This document shows, in pieces, positions 1 to 7,217 of a DNA stretch of 64,000 nucleotides. The notes under the pieces are model-generated. The model was not told where the DNA came from and searched no databases. It worked only from the letters and a program-made list of their open reading frames with translations. The stretch's first letter is position 1; each line of letters starts with the position of its first letter. The stretch comes from an uncultured Prevotellaceae bacterium (lineage in GTDB: Bacteria; Bacteroidota; Bacteroidia; Bacteroidales; Bacteroidaceae). A program made the position numbers and the translations under genes. The stretch spans positions 1-64,000 of the forward strand of contig CACXPX010000022.1 in NCBI GenBank assembly GCA_902769705.1, read 5' to 3'.

Positions 1-284
1 TAGTCAGGATTGAAATTATTGAAATAAGGCTTCAGCGAATCGGAAAGCGTTAATGCGAAATACTCTGGATTCGCATCCAGACCAGACTGCCCATCAACAA
101 GCTCGTTATTATATCCAAAATACAGAATTGTGTACAAGACGTCGTCATTGGACAAACGGGAGAGTTTTCTCTGCCCGCAGACTTTATATCTAATGTCCGG
201 GATCCTCTCACCAAAGGGCACCTGTGCATTGCCTGCAATCGGGAGAAGGAACAATAACATCGATAGGATCAAACTCTTTCGCAT
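1..284 (-). CDS. Secreted protein, N-terminal part only (runs off window)
   Basis: An open frame begins with ATG at 284 and stays open for 94 codons to the window edge, so only the N-terminus is visible. Residues 1-21 form a typical signal peptide (MRKSL, then a Leu-rich core, then AGNAQ), so the product is exported. The next residues (VPFGERIPDIRYKVCGQ) match no family I recognise. A good Bacteroidales promoter lies just upstream on the same strand (308-339), giving a leader of roughly 17 bases, which supports this start. The function is unknown and the rest of the gene would be needed to judge it. Confidence 0.75.
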   Translation of the reverse strand, partial: MRKSLILSMLLFLLPIAGNAQVPFGERIPDIRYKVCGQRKLSRLSNDDVLYTILYFGYNNELVDGQSGLDANPEYFALTLSDSLKPYFNNFNPD

Positions 285-307
285 ACAAATTCCGATTTAT
301 CTGTTTG

Positions 308-339
308 CAAAAATATAACAAAATCTTAACTTATACAAA
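308..339 (-). promoter_or_regulatory. Bacteroidales promoter for the gene at 1-284
   Basis: Read on the minus strand, the -33 element TTTG (336-339) is followed after 20 bases by the -7 element TATTTTTG (308-315). This fits the Bacteroidetes primary sigma consensus TTTG-N19..23-TAnnTTTG. Confidence 0.7.
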
Positions 340-665
340 TCTTTAGAAATAATATAAGTTAAGGCACACTTCTTTATGGCTCTAACACATATGCATTTTT
401 ATTAATAAAATGTCAGAAACATTTGATGATTTCAGAGCATTGAACAGTTCTGAATCTTTTCAAATTTTGATTTCATTCAGAAATGTTGAATCACGCTAAG
501 TGCGGACTAGTATGCGGATATTTACTATTTAAGAACTCTTAAATCGCTGATTTAAAACATTTTACAAAAGATTAGCATAATAAGAAGACTATTGCTTCAA
601 CGTCAAACAAATGTTATAAAATAGAGATAAATCTAAAATGATTTCGCTATTCGTAGGATAACCGC
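340..665. other. AT-rich intergenic region, no gene seen
   Basis: This AT-rich stretch lies between the divergent gene at 1-284 and the gene at 682. I see no convincing open frame, tRNA or terminator. It holds the two outward-facing promoters at its edges and no clear repeat. Confidence 0.5.
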
Positions 666-673
666 TAATTTTG
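666..673 (+). promoter_or_regulatory. -7 element TAATTTTG upstream of the Cys/His-rich gene
   Basis: TAATTTTG matches TAnnTTTG exactly. A weak -33 candidate (TTTC, 642-645) lies 20 bases upstream. The expected transcription start, about 7 bases downstream, falls next to the ATG at 682, so the message would have almost no leader if this promoter is real. Confidence 0.5.
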
Positions 674-681
674 CATGTGGA

Positions 682-1035
682 ATGCAAACGAGTGTGAGAC
701 GCAAGGTTTCGGCGTGGCTCCTGCTGTCGGTGTTTGTGCCGATGACGATGCTGACCGCGCTCCACCGCCATCAAATGGTGACGGGGGCGGCTGTGGCGTG
801 TGTGGACTGCGCCCATCATGTGCACCACGGCGGCCACTTGTCGGCAGGTGGAACGTCGATTGACGACTGCCTGCTCTGCCAGCTGAGCACCACGCCCTAC
901 ACGGAAGGCGCGTCGGAGGAGTTGCATTTTTACACTTTCACCAACATTGTTTCAACGTCGTGGAGCATCGCACGGCTGCACAGCCGGTCGGTTCTCCAAC
1001 GGTCGACGCGCGCCCCTCCCGTTGTTGTTTTTTGA
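682..1035 (+). CDS. Small exported Cys/His-rich protein next to a TonB receptor
   Basis: The 117-residue protein has a basic start and a hydrophobic segment at about residues 10-26, so it is a signal peptide or membrane anchor. It then carries CVDCAHHVHHGGHL (about residues 40-53) and DCLLCQ (about 62-67). These CxxC pairs and clustered histidines look like metal ligands. It sits 129 bases upstream of a TonB-dependent receptor on the same strand, so I infer a shared role in metal uptake or sensing. I cannot name the family. ATG 682 is very close to the predicted transcription start; an internal ATG at 742 would cut into the hydrophobic segment and is less likely. Confidence 0.6.
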   Translation: MQTSVRRKVSAWLLLSVFVPMTMLTALHRHQMVTGAAVACVDCAHHVHHGGHLSAGGTSIDDCLLCQLSTTPYTEGASEELHFYTFTNIVSTSWSIARLHSRSVLQRSTRAPPVVVF

Positions 1036-1042
1036 TTGAATG

Positions 1043-1061
1043 CCCCTCTCGGTTAGAGGGG
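1043..1061 (+). other. GC-rich hairpin between the two metal-uptake genes
   Basis: CCCCTCT and AGAGGGG form a 7-bp stem around a CGGTT loop, followed by further G-rich sequence. There is no T-run, so it is not a standard terminator. It may tune expression of the receptor relative to the small upstream gene, or it may be one of the G-rich inserts also seen inside cotH and priA. Confidence 0.4.
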
Positions 1062-1164
1062 GGAGGAGTGTTAGAGGTGGAGGCATACGTCTCTTTTTAT
1101 GCCCCATCACTCCCCTTTAAGCCCTTTATACCCCTATATCAATCATCAATAACAACAAAAAGAA

Positions 1165-3303
1165 ATGAAAATATATGTTTTCGTGTTGCTATTGGCATCG
1201 CATCTGCCAATGGCGGCACAATCGGTGCATCAGCATGATGCAGCAAACGACTCGACGTGCGAAGACGACGAGTTGCACGTGAAACTGAGCGAGGTGGTGG
1301 TGAACGGCGTGACCGGTCAGTCGCTGCTTCGCGAGTCGCCGCTCCCCTTCCTCGTAGTGAGCAGCAAGGAACTGGCGCGACTGTCGTCGACAAACGTCGT
1401 CGACGCCATCGCCCGCATGCCGGGAATGGCCCAGCTGACAACGGGCAGCGGCATCTCGAAACCCGTGATACGCGGATTGGGATACAACCGTGTGGCGGTG
1501 GTGAACGACGGCATTCGTCAGGAAGGCCAGCAATGGGGCGACGAACACGGCATTGAGGTGGATGCGGCGAGCGTGAACTCGGTGGAGATTCTGAAAGGTC
1601 CGGCGTCGCTGATGTATGGTTCCGACGCTATGGCGGGCGTGATAGTGTTTCGTTCGCAGCCCGTCATGCCAAGGGGAACGATGAAGGCCGACGTGCAATC
1701 GGAATACCAGACGAACAACGGCTTGTTCGGCTATTCGTTGAACTTCGGCGGAAACAGGCAGGGAATGGTTTGGAACATGCGATACAGCGAAAAGTCGGCT
1801 CATGCCTACGAGAACAAATACGACGGCCACGTGCCCGGTTCGCAGTTCCACGAACGTGCCGCGAGTGCACTTGCCGGCTTGAACAAACAATGGGGCTTCT
1901 CCCATCTGATATTGGGATATTATCACCTGACGCCCAGCATCATTGAGGGTGAGCGCGATGAGGAGTCGGGCGAGCTGGAGGCTGCCGACGACTGGAAGCC
2001 CAAAGGATATGGCAAGACGGCGCCCTTCCAGCAGATACACCATTATAAGGCGGTGGCCGACAACTCATTCTACATCGGCGACGGTGGAAGACTGAACGCC
2101 GTGGTGGGCTATCAGCAAAACCGACGGCAGGAGTTTGAGGAGTCCGACGAGGCAGAGCTCGACTTCATGCTCCACACGGTGAACTACGACGTGCGCTATC
2201 TCTCGCCCGACTTCGCACACGGATGGAAAATCTCCACAGGCGTCAACGGTATGTGGCAGCAGTCGCTGAACAAAGGCGAAGAGGCATTGATTCCCGCTTA
2301 CAAGCTGTTCGACTTCGGCATCTTCGCCACAGCCACCAAGACGTGGGAGCGCTGGAACCTGAGCGGTGGACTGCGTTTCGACCGTCGGCACCTGCATGCT
2401 GACGAGCGCGAAGAGCAATTCCACGACTTCAAGAGAAACCTGAACGGAGCGTCAGGAAGCCTTGGCGCCACCTACTGCGTGAGCGACAACCTGCACTTGC
2501 GGCTGAATGCGTCGCGCGGATTCCGTGCTCCCAACCTCAGCGAACTGGGGTCGAACGGCATTCACGAAGGTTCGCTGCGCTATGAAGTGGGCAACACGCA
2601 ACTGAAGCCCGAGGGCAGCTGGCAGATGGACATGGGCATCGACTATTCGTCGCACATCGTGTCGGCACAACTCTCTCTCTTTGCTAACCACATCGACAAC
2701 TTCATCTTCCTGCAACGGATGGCTGCTGCTGACGAAGCTGCGCTGCACGAGAGCAACGAAGAGTCGCTGGGATACGACGCGTTCCGCTACACTTCGGGGA
2801 CGGCACGGCTATGGGGAGGCGAGGCCAGCGTGGTGGTGCATCCTTTCAAGAGGCTGCACATCGAAAACACATTCTCGTATGTCGCCACCCGACTGTTGCA
2901 TCAAGAGGCCGACAGCCGCTATCTGCCCTACACGCCACAGCCGCGATGGACAACCAACGTGCGCTGCGACCTGCTGCGCCAATGCCGGCACGTCAGCAAT
3001 TCGTATGCATCGGTTGGGCTGGAATGCCATCTGAAGCAGGACCGTGTGCATACCGCCAACGACACGGAAACGGCGACGCCGTCGTACACGCTGCTGAATG
3101 CGTCGGCTGGTACCGACGTGCTTCGACACGGGAAGACGCTCTTCACCGTCTGTCTGACAGCCAATAACCTGCTTAACAGAGCCTATCAGAACCACTTGAG
3201 CCGACTGAAATATGCTGATGTCAACAACGCGACAGGACGCCGCGGCGTCTTCAATATGGGGCGCAACATCGGTGTGAAGGTCATCGTTCCGATTGTGCTA
3301 TAA
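1165..3303 (+). CDS. TonB-dependent outer membrane receptor, probably for metal
   Basis: The 712-residue protein has a signal peptide (about residues 1-18) and a His/Asp/Glu-rich linker (VHQHD...CEDDE). A plug domain follows, with PVIRGLGYNRV (about residue 96) and GPASLMYGSDAMAG (about 145). A beta-barrel runs to the C-terminus, with the barrel motif RGFRAPNLSELG. There is no N-terminal carboxypeptidase-like extension, so it is not a SusC-type glycan receptor. The plug resembles heme, zinc and copper receptors, and the Cys/His-rich gene upstream supports a metal cargo, but the substrate is inferred. It ends in VPIVL rather than the usual terminal Phe. A strong terminator follows the stop. 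Confidence 0.9.
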   Translation: MKIYVFVLLLASHLPMAAQSVHQHDAANDSTCEDDELHVKLSEVVVNGVTGQSLLRESPLPFLVVSSKELARLSSTNVVDAIARMPGMAQLTTGSGISKPVIRGLGYNRVAVVNDGIRQEGQQWGDEHGIEVDAASVNSVEILKGPASLMYGSDAMAGVIVFRSQPVMPRGTMKADVQSEYQTNNGLFGYSLNFGGNRQGMVWNMRYSEKSAHAYENKYDGHVPGSQFHERAASALAGLNKQWGFSHLILGYYHLTPSIIEGERDEESGELEAADDWKPKGYGKTAPFQQIHHYKAVADNSFYIGDGGRLNAVVGYQQNRRQEFEESDEAELDFMLHTVNYDVRYLSPDFAHGWKISTGVNGMWQQSLNKGEEALIPAYKLFDFGIFATATKTWERWNLSGGLRFDRRHLHADEREEQFHDFKRNLNGASGSLGATYCVSDNLHLRLNASRGFRAPNLSELGSNGIHEGSLRYEVGNTQLKPEGSWQMDMGIDYSSHIVSAQLSLFANHIDNFIFLQRMAAADEAALHESNEESLGYDAFRYTSGTARLWGGEASVVVHPFKRLHIENTFSYVATRLLHQEADSRYLPYTPQPRWTTNVRCDLLRQCRHVSNSYASVGLECHLKQDRVHTANDTETATPSYTLLNASAGTDVLRHGKTLFTVCLTANNLLNRAYQNHLSRLKYADVNNATGRRGVFNMGRNIGVKVIVPIVL

Positions 3304-3310
3304 CACAAAT

Positions 3311-3345
3311 GACCCTCCAACATGCTTCTGTTGGAGGGTCTTTTT
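3311..3345 (+). terminator. Intrinsic terminator after the TonB receptor
   Basis: A perfect 12-bp stem (GACCCTCCAACA with TGTTGGAGGGTC) and a 6-base loop are followed by TTTTT. It sits between two convergent genes; on the minus strand the hairpin lacks a good T-run, so it mainly serves the plus-strand gene. Confidence 0.92.
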
Positions 3346-3346
3346 A

Positions 3347-4387
3347 TTACTTCTTCTTGGCATCCCACTTCAGCAGGCGGTTGTATTCTTTCTTCGTCAG
3401 CCGCATGAACGAACCGTGCTGCGGAGCCGTCACGCCCTTGATGTCCACTGGGTCGTGGAAGTTCCTCAAGTGCTCGTCGGCTTGGCAGATGCGATAGTGC
3501 TTGGGGTTGTCGCTGTATTGGATATAGGCCACACGCCACGTCTTGTCGCCAATCAGCTGGAAGGCGCTGCTGCCCTCGCAGTTCTTGCGACCTTCGAACG
3601 AGACGTAGTCGTTCTCCACAGGCTCGCCCCATCCACTCGTCAGGTTCTTCGACGTGGCGGTGTAGATGCCCGGCTTGCCGCCCTCTTTCTTGATGAGCAT
3701 GTGGTAGAGGCCGTCGTCAAGCAGGTTGATGTCGGCATCGATGGTGGCGTATCCCCAGTCGAAGAGCAGACGAGGCTGGGTGAGCCGCGTGAAACTCTTG
3801 TCGGCATACGAGTAGTACATGCGGTCGTACCCTTCCTCGGGACGGTTCAGCATCGAATAATAAATCATGTATCCGCCTTTCGAACCGTCTTCCCACACGT
3901 AATTCGGGTCCCAGAATATCTGCGGAGCCCACACGCGGTTGATGGTGCTCCAGTCTTTGTAGACGCTTGGGGCACTGGGGTTCGAGAAGATGGACGTGCC
4001 CTTGCGATAGTCGAACGTCACGCTCGTCCAATGAATCAGGTCGTCGCTCTTCAGCAGGTCGATGCCGTAGTTGTCCCACTTGTGCGACTTGCGCACGCAC
4101 ATGTCGGTCGTCACCATCACGTAGCCTTTCCCGTTCCATGCTCGTGTGATGAATGCGTCGCGTTGACCGCCTTCTATGCGTGCATGCTCTTCGGGGTCCA
4201 TGATGGCTTCGCCGCCCATGATGTCCTGATAGTTCATGCCGTCGCGGCTCACGGCATACGCCGTATATTCCCCGCGGTCGCTCATGTGGCAATAGAGATA
4301 GCCGTAGGTTCCCTTCACTTTGTTTTGTGCCAGCAATGTCCCGCCAGCCAAAACGCTCATACAAAACAATAAACAAAATCTCTTCAT
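3347..4387 (-). CDS. Secreted GH43-type glycoside hydrolase
   Basis: The 346-residue protein has a signal peptide ending in GTLLAQ at about residue 21. The five-bladed propeller signatures of family 43 are present: RVWAPQIFWD (about residue 150), an IDADI segment with the second acidic residue (about 217) and NCEGSSAF with the likely catalytic Glu (about 273). GH43 enzymes release arabinose or xylose from plant polysaccharides; the exact substrate cannot be read here. Length is normal for a single-domain GH43. It is last in a minus-strand run, 63 bases after the transporter gene, which suggests it works on sugars outside the inner membrane. Confidence 0.85.
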   Translation of the reverse strand: MKRFCLLFCMSVLAGGTLLAQNKVKGTYGYLYCHMSDRGEYTAYAVSRDGMNYQDIMGGEAIMDPEEHARIEGGQRDAFITRAWNGKGYVMVTTDMCVRKSHKWDNYGIDLLKSDDLIHWTSVTFDYRKGTSIFSNPSAPSVYKDWSTINRVWAPQIFWDPNYVWEDGSKGGYMIYYSMLNRPEEGYDRMYYSYADKSFTRLTQPRLLFDWGYATIDADINLLDDGLYHMLIKKEGGKPGIYTATSKNLTSGWGEPVENDYVSFEGRKNCEGSSAFQLIGDKTWRVAYIQYSDNPKHYRICQADEHLRNFHDPVDIKGVTAPQHGSFMRLTKKEYNRLLKWDAKKK

Positions 4388-4450
4388 AAGTTTAGCAGTT
4401 TTTCTTGTCGTTATTAATTATTCTTCATTTGTTATTTCCCGTCGGTCATT

Positions 4451-5458
4451 TCATGCCGATAGATGTTTTTTCTTGGCGCCATAGATTTCTACTGAGTTGA
4501 TGATGTTCTGCCAAAGGATGTAGCAGCCGGGTCCCACCGACGAAAGCGGATTGAGGTAGGTGTAGGCAATCCAGATGGCAAAAGCCGTGTTCTTCTGTCC
4601 GAGTCCTTGCCCTGCCTCTATCGTCGAACCGAAATAATGACCTATCCAACGGCCTACGGCAAATTGCACGATGCAAATTACCAACCCCAGACCTCCTATC
4701 ACGAGCAGGAAGGCTGCCGATGTGTCAGCATGACAGATATTCTTCACCGTTGTTCCTGAGACAATCATCAGCGAGCACGCCCACAGATAGTAGGACAGGT
4801 CTTTCACAGAGACAATTCGCCGATGCAGCCGATGAAAATGATGCTTCACGATGTAGGCCAGCATCATCGGCACCACCAGCACCATACACACCTGATAGAG
4901 TATGGTAAGGAAGGCCGAAATGAAGAAGTTCATGTCCCAGCCCATATCCCCTGATGAGGCGAGCTGCCGGCTTCCCCCCAGCTGCGGGGAAACGAGGGTG
5001 GCAAAGCAGAGCGGAATGGCCAATGCCGTAATCAGGTTCGACAGCAGCGTCCATGTTGTCATTCCTTCCAAGTCGCCGCCCAACTTCTGTGTCACCACAG
5101 GAGCCGCAGCCGCACAAGGAGCCACGATGCACGTGAGCAGCGCCTCCATCAGTATCAGCGTGTCGCCCGTCATTTCGTAAGCCAGTATCAAGGCCATCAT
5201 GATGGTGATGAACACCACCTGGAACACGCCCACCCACAAATGCCAAGTCTTGGGCCGCAGCTTGTGGAAGTCTACCTTGCAGAACGTCACGAAAAGAATC
5301 AGGAACATGAACAACGGCAGAATGGCGTCGAAGAATGGCGCCATCTTGCGCGCCGCTCCATCCAGCATTGGCACATAGGCGAACACCAGATAGAGCACCG
5401 TTCCCGTGCCAATGGCGACGGGCAACGTCCAGTCCTTTAGAATCCTTACCAATCCCAT
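4451..5458 (-). CDS. BASS-family (bile acid:sodium symporter-like) transporter
   Basis: The 335-residue inner membrane protein has about ten hydrophobic segments. The family-like stretch GLGQKNTAFAIWIAYTYLNP (near residue 290) and CIVAPCAAAAPVV in the middle fit the sodium/bile-acid symporter fold. Bacterial relatives carry organic anions; the cargo is unknown. I start it at ATG 5458 (MGLVRILKDW). The open frame extends further upstream, but the extra 39 residues are charged and overlap the preceding gene. This ATG shares one base with that gene's TGA (TGATG), so the two are probably translationally coupled. Confidence 0.8.
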   Translation of the reverse strand: MGLVRILKDWTLPVAIGTGTVLYLVFAYVPMLDGAARKMAPFFDAILPLFMFLILFVTFCKVDFHKLRPKTWHLWVGVFQVVFITIMMALILAYEMTGDTLILMEALLTCIVAPCAAAAPVVTQKLGGDLEGMTTWTLLSNLITALAIPLCFATLVSPQLGGSRQLASSGDMGWDMNFFISAFLTILYQVCMVLVVPMMLAYIVKHHFHRLHRRIVSVKDLSYYLWACSLMIVSGTTVKNICHADTSAAFLLVIGGLGLVICIVQFAVGRWIGHYFGSTIEAGQGLGQKNTAFAIWIAYTYLNPLSSVGPGCYILWQNIINSVEIYGAKKKHLSA

Positions 5459-6108
5459 CAGAAGGAAACCTCTCCCAGACGCTTCAGCGGAGTGCGGGGA
5501 ATGCGCGTCCACTTCTCGCTCTCTTCCACATCCACGTCTTCGAACATGCCCGAAATCTTCACCTGACGCTTCCACGTCAGATAGTTCTCGCTCACTTCCT
5601 CCAGGATGCCTGAATAGCGCGAGAAACTCTTTTCGTCCTTACCAATCAGGAAGAAGTCGCCATTCTGCCAGCGATACGTGTGCGTCGGACCACCCGTGTC
5701 GGCCGATCCTGCGCTCGACCACGTCGACACGCCTATCCGCAAAGCGCCGCGGTCGGTAATCTCCAGCGACGTCTCCACCGTGGTGTATTCGTCCCTTGCA
5801 GGTATCAAGTCGTTATACACCTTCCACAACGCGAAGTCACCCGACGGCTCACCGAAATAAATCGCCAGATGAGGGTTGTTCATGTTGAAGACATACCCGT
5901 CTTCGCGCTCCTTCATGTTCTCCTTGAAGTTTGGCGTGGCCACCACCACCAAGTCTGCCTGGCCATCCTTGTTCAGGTCGCCCATAGCCTCCTCGTGCGC
6001 CCAACCCTCAGGCACAACAGCCTCAACCGAGCCGCCACGCTTCTTCAATGCCTGTGCCGACATCAGCATCGGAGCCAGCAACAGCAAAACTAGCAACGTC
6101 TTTTTCAT
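5458..6108 (-). CDS. Secreted protein with one VCBS/FG-GAP-like motif
   Basis: The 216-residue product starts with a signal peptide ending MSAQ (about residue 19). It contains GDLNKDGQADLVVV (about residues 43-56), the calcium-binding loop seen in FG-GAP and VCBS repeats, but only once, so it is not a full propeller. The rest is mixed beta sequence with no enzyme motif I recognise. It lies 37 bases after aat and overlaps the transporter gene by one base, so it is part of the operon. Periplasmic or surface location is inferred. Confidence 0.7.
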   Translation of the reverse strand: MKKTLLVLLLLAPMLMSAQALKKRGGSVEAVVPEGWAHEEAMGDLNKDGQADLVVVATPNFKENMKEREDGYVFNMNNPHLAIYFGEPSGDFALWKVYNDLIPARDEYTTVETSLEITDRGALRIGVSTWSSAGSADTGGPTHTYRWQNGDFFLIGKDEKSFSRYSGILEEVSENYLTWKRQVKISGMFEDVDVEESEKWTRIPRTPLKRLGEVSF

Positions 6109-6145
6109 ATTCCTCGATTTTCTATAATGCTCTATAAATTTTCAC

Positions 6146-6817
6146 TTATTCATCCTTCAGCTTCGCCATGTATTCATCGTAATCGATATACCGGCCGCCC
6201 ATACTCTTCAGATGTGGCGTCTCAAACTGGCAGTCAATCAACCGTCCACCAAATTTTTCCATGAACCGCGAAAGGTATATCAACGCCAGCTTCGAGGCGC
6301 TGGGCACCAGCGAGAACATGCTCTCGCCAAAGAACGACCGCCCCAGAGTGACGCCATAAAGCCCTCCCACAAGCTTTCCGCCTCCCGTCTCGCCATCTAC
6401 GTCTTCTGTGTCCCACACCTCCACGCTCGTTGCAAACCCTTGTTTGTGCAGTTCCGTGTAAGCCTCGATGATGTCGGGACCCAGCCAAGCGCCCTCCTCC
6501 TCGATGCGCAAGCGCGAGCAATTGGCGATGACACCCTCGAAATCCTCGTTCATCGAACAATGGAAGCGCCCTTTCCTCATCAGCGTCCGCATGCTGTGCG
6601 AAACATGAATCTCGCTGGGGAATATCACGAAACGGCGCAACGGGCAATACCAGTAGGGCTTCTCGCTGTCGCGGAACGAGAACCAAGGGAATATGCCGTA
6701 GCTGTAGGCCAGCAGCAAACGGTCGACGCTCAAGTCGCCTCCTACGGCTATCAGCCCGTCCGGCTCGCCTATGTGCGGGTCGGGGAACCACAATTCGTCG
6801 TCAAGCTCTACTACCAT
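6146..6817 (-). CDS. aat: Leucyl/phenylalanyl-tRNA--protein transferase
   Basis: The 223-residue protein has the family layout: WFPDPHIGEPDGLIAVGGDL at the N-terminus, YGIFPWF, the PLRRFVIFPSEIHVSHS segment, and the core LVGGLYGVTLGRSFFGESMF, followed by LIDCQFETPHLKSMG. It transfers Leu or Phe from tRNA to proteins with N-terminal Arg or Lys, marking them for ClpAP degradation in the cytoplasm. It is the first gene of a minus-strand run whose later members are secreted or membrane proteins, which is functionally odd. A -7 element (6873-6880) precedes it. Confidence 0.95.
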   Translation of the reverse strand: MVVELDDELWFPDPHIGEPDGLIAVGGDLSVDRLLLAYSYGIFPWFSFRDSEKPYWYCPLRRFVIFPSEIHVSHSMRTLMRKGRFHCSMNEDFEGVIANCSRLRIEEEGAWLGPDIIEAYTELHKQGFATSVEVWDTEDVDGETGGGKLVGGLYGVTLGRSFFGESMFSLVPSASKLALIYLSRFMEKFGGRLIDCQFETPHLKSMGGRYIDYDEYMAKLKDE

Positions 6818-6872
6818 AGTTCTCTCCTCGTCTTTTGTCCTTCAGGCCTTATGCCGTCTTCCTTCTTGTCTG

Positions 6873-6880
6873 CAAATTTA
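6873..6880 (-). promoter_or_regulatory. -7 element TAAATTTG for the aat operon
   Basis: Read on the minus strand, TAAATTTG matches TAnnTTTG. I see no good -33 match 19-23 bases further upstream, so this is a single-box call. Confidence 0.5.
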
Positions 6881-6970
6881 CAAATAATCCCCGTATATCC
6901 TTCTCATTTTTGCCTTTTTTTAGCGGCAAAGATATGAGATGATGTTATCATTGCTATCCTATGGTCTTGT

Positions 6971-7146
6971 AAAATAAATTATTTTGCAAAGTAAAATAAA
7001 TTATTTTACCGACCAAAATAAATTATTTTACCGACTAAAATAAATTATTTTACTTGACCAAAGCATACATATGACAACGCCAAAGGCCACATCTGACGCA
7101 ATCAGATGCCACAAGTGAAGGGAGCAAAGGCCATCGCTGAAAAATT
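6971..7146. repeat. Tandem array of eight 22-bp units upstream of the GH65-like gene
   Basis: Eight consecutive 22-base units start at 6971, 6993, 7015, 7037, 7059, 7081, 7103 and 7125. The first four share the near-palindrome AAAATAAATTATTTT followed by a 7-base linker. The fifth to eighth drift to the pattern CARAGNCAYA..TGA seen in the 22-bp bricks of the larger repeat elements (for example GATGCCACAAGTGA at 7105). The array ends 10 bases before the -33 box of the next gene. A period of two helical turns would place each unit on the same DNA face. Bricks and linkers are plainly visible; any protein-binding role is inference. Confidence 0.8.
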
Positions 7147-7157
7147 CGCCCGTGATT

Positions 7158-7189
7158 TTTGGTTTTTCCAGCGCTTATTTGTAATTTTG
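7158..7189 (+). promoter_or_regulatory. Promoter of the GH65-like gene
   Basis: TTTG (7158-7161), a 20-base spacer and TAATTTTG (7182-7189) match the Bacteroidetes consensus. Transcription would begin near 7196, which excludes an ATG at 7194 and supports the ATG at 7218. Confidence 0.75.
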
Positions 7190-7217
7190 CCAATTGAAGC
7201 TACAAGCCGAAGAAAAC

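Noticed and set aside
589-927. Minus-strand frame opposite the Cys/His-rich gene
   Set aside because: No signal or promoter; its His/Arg richness is the mirror of the plus-strand codons.
3293-4372. Plus-strand open frame across the GH43 gene
   Set aside because: The minus-strand frame has signal peptide and GH43 motifs; the plus frame begins inside the TonB receptor and crosses the terminator.
4451-5575. Longer BASS protein starting at 5575
   Set aside because: The extra 39 residues are charged, lie inside the upstream gene and do not resemble the family; the start at 5458 is coupled by TGATG.
6971-7146. Iterons of a replication origin
   Set aside because: Period fits iterons, but there is no replication initiator gene beside it and similar bricks occur at several chromosomal places.
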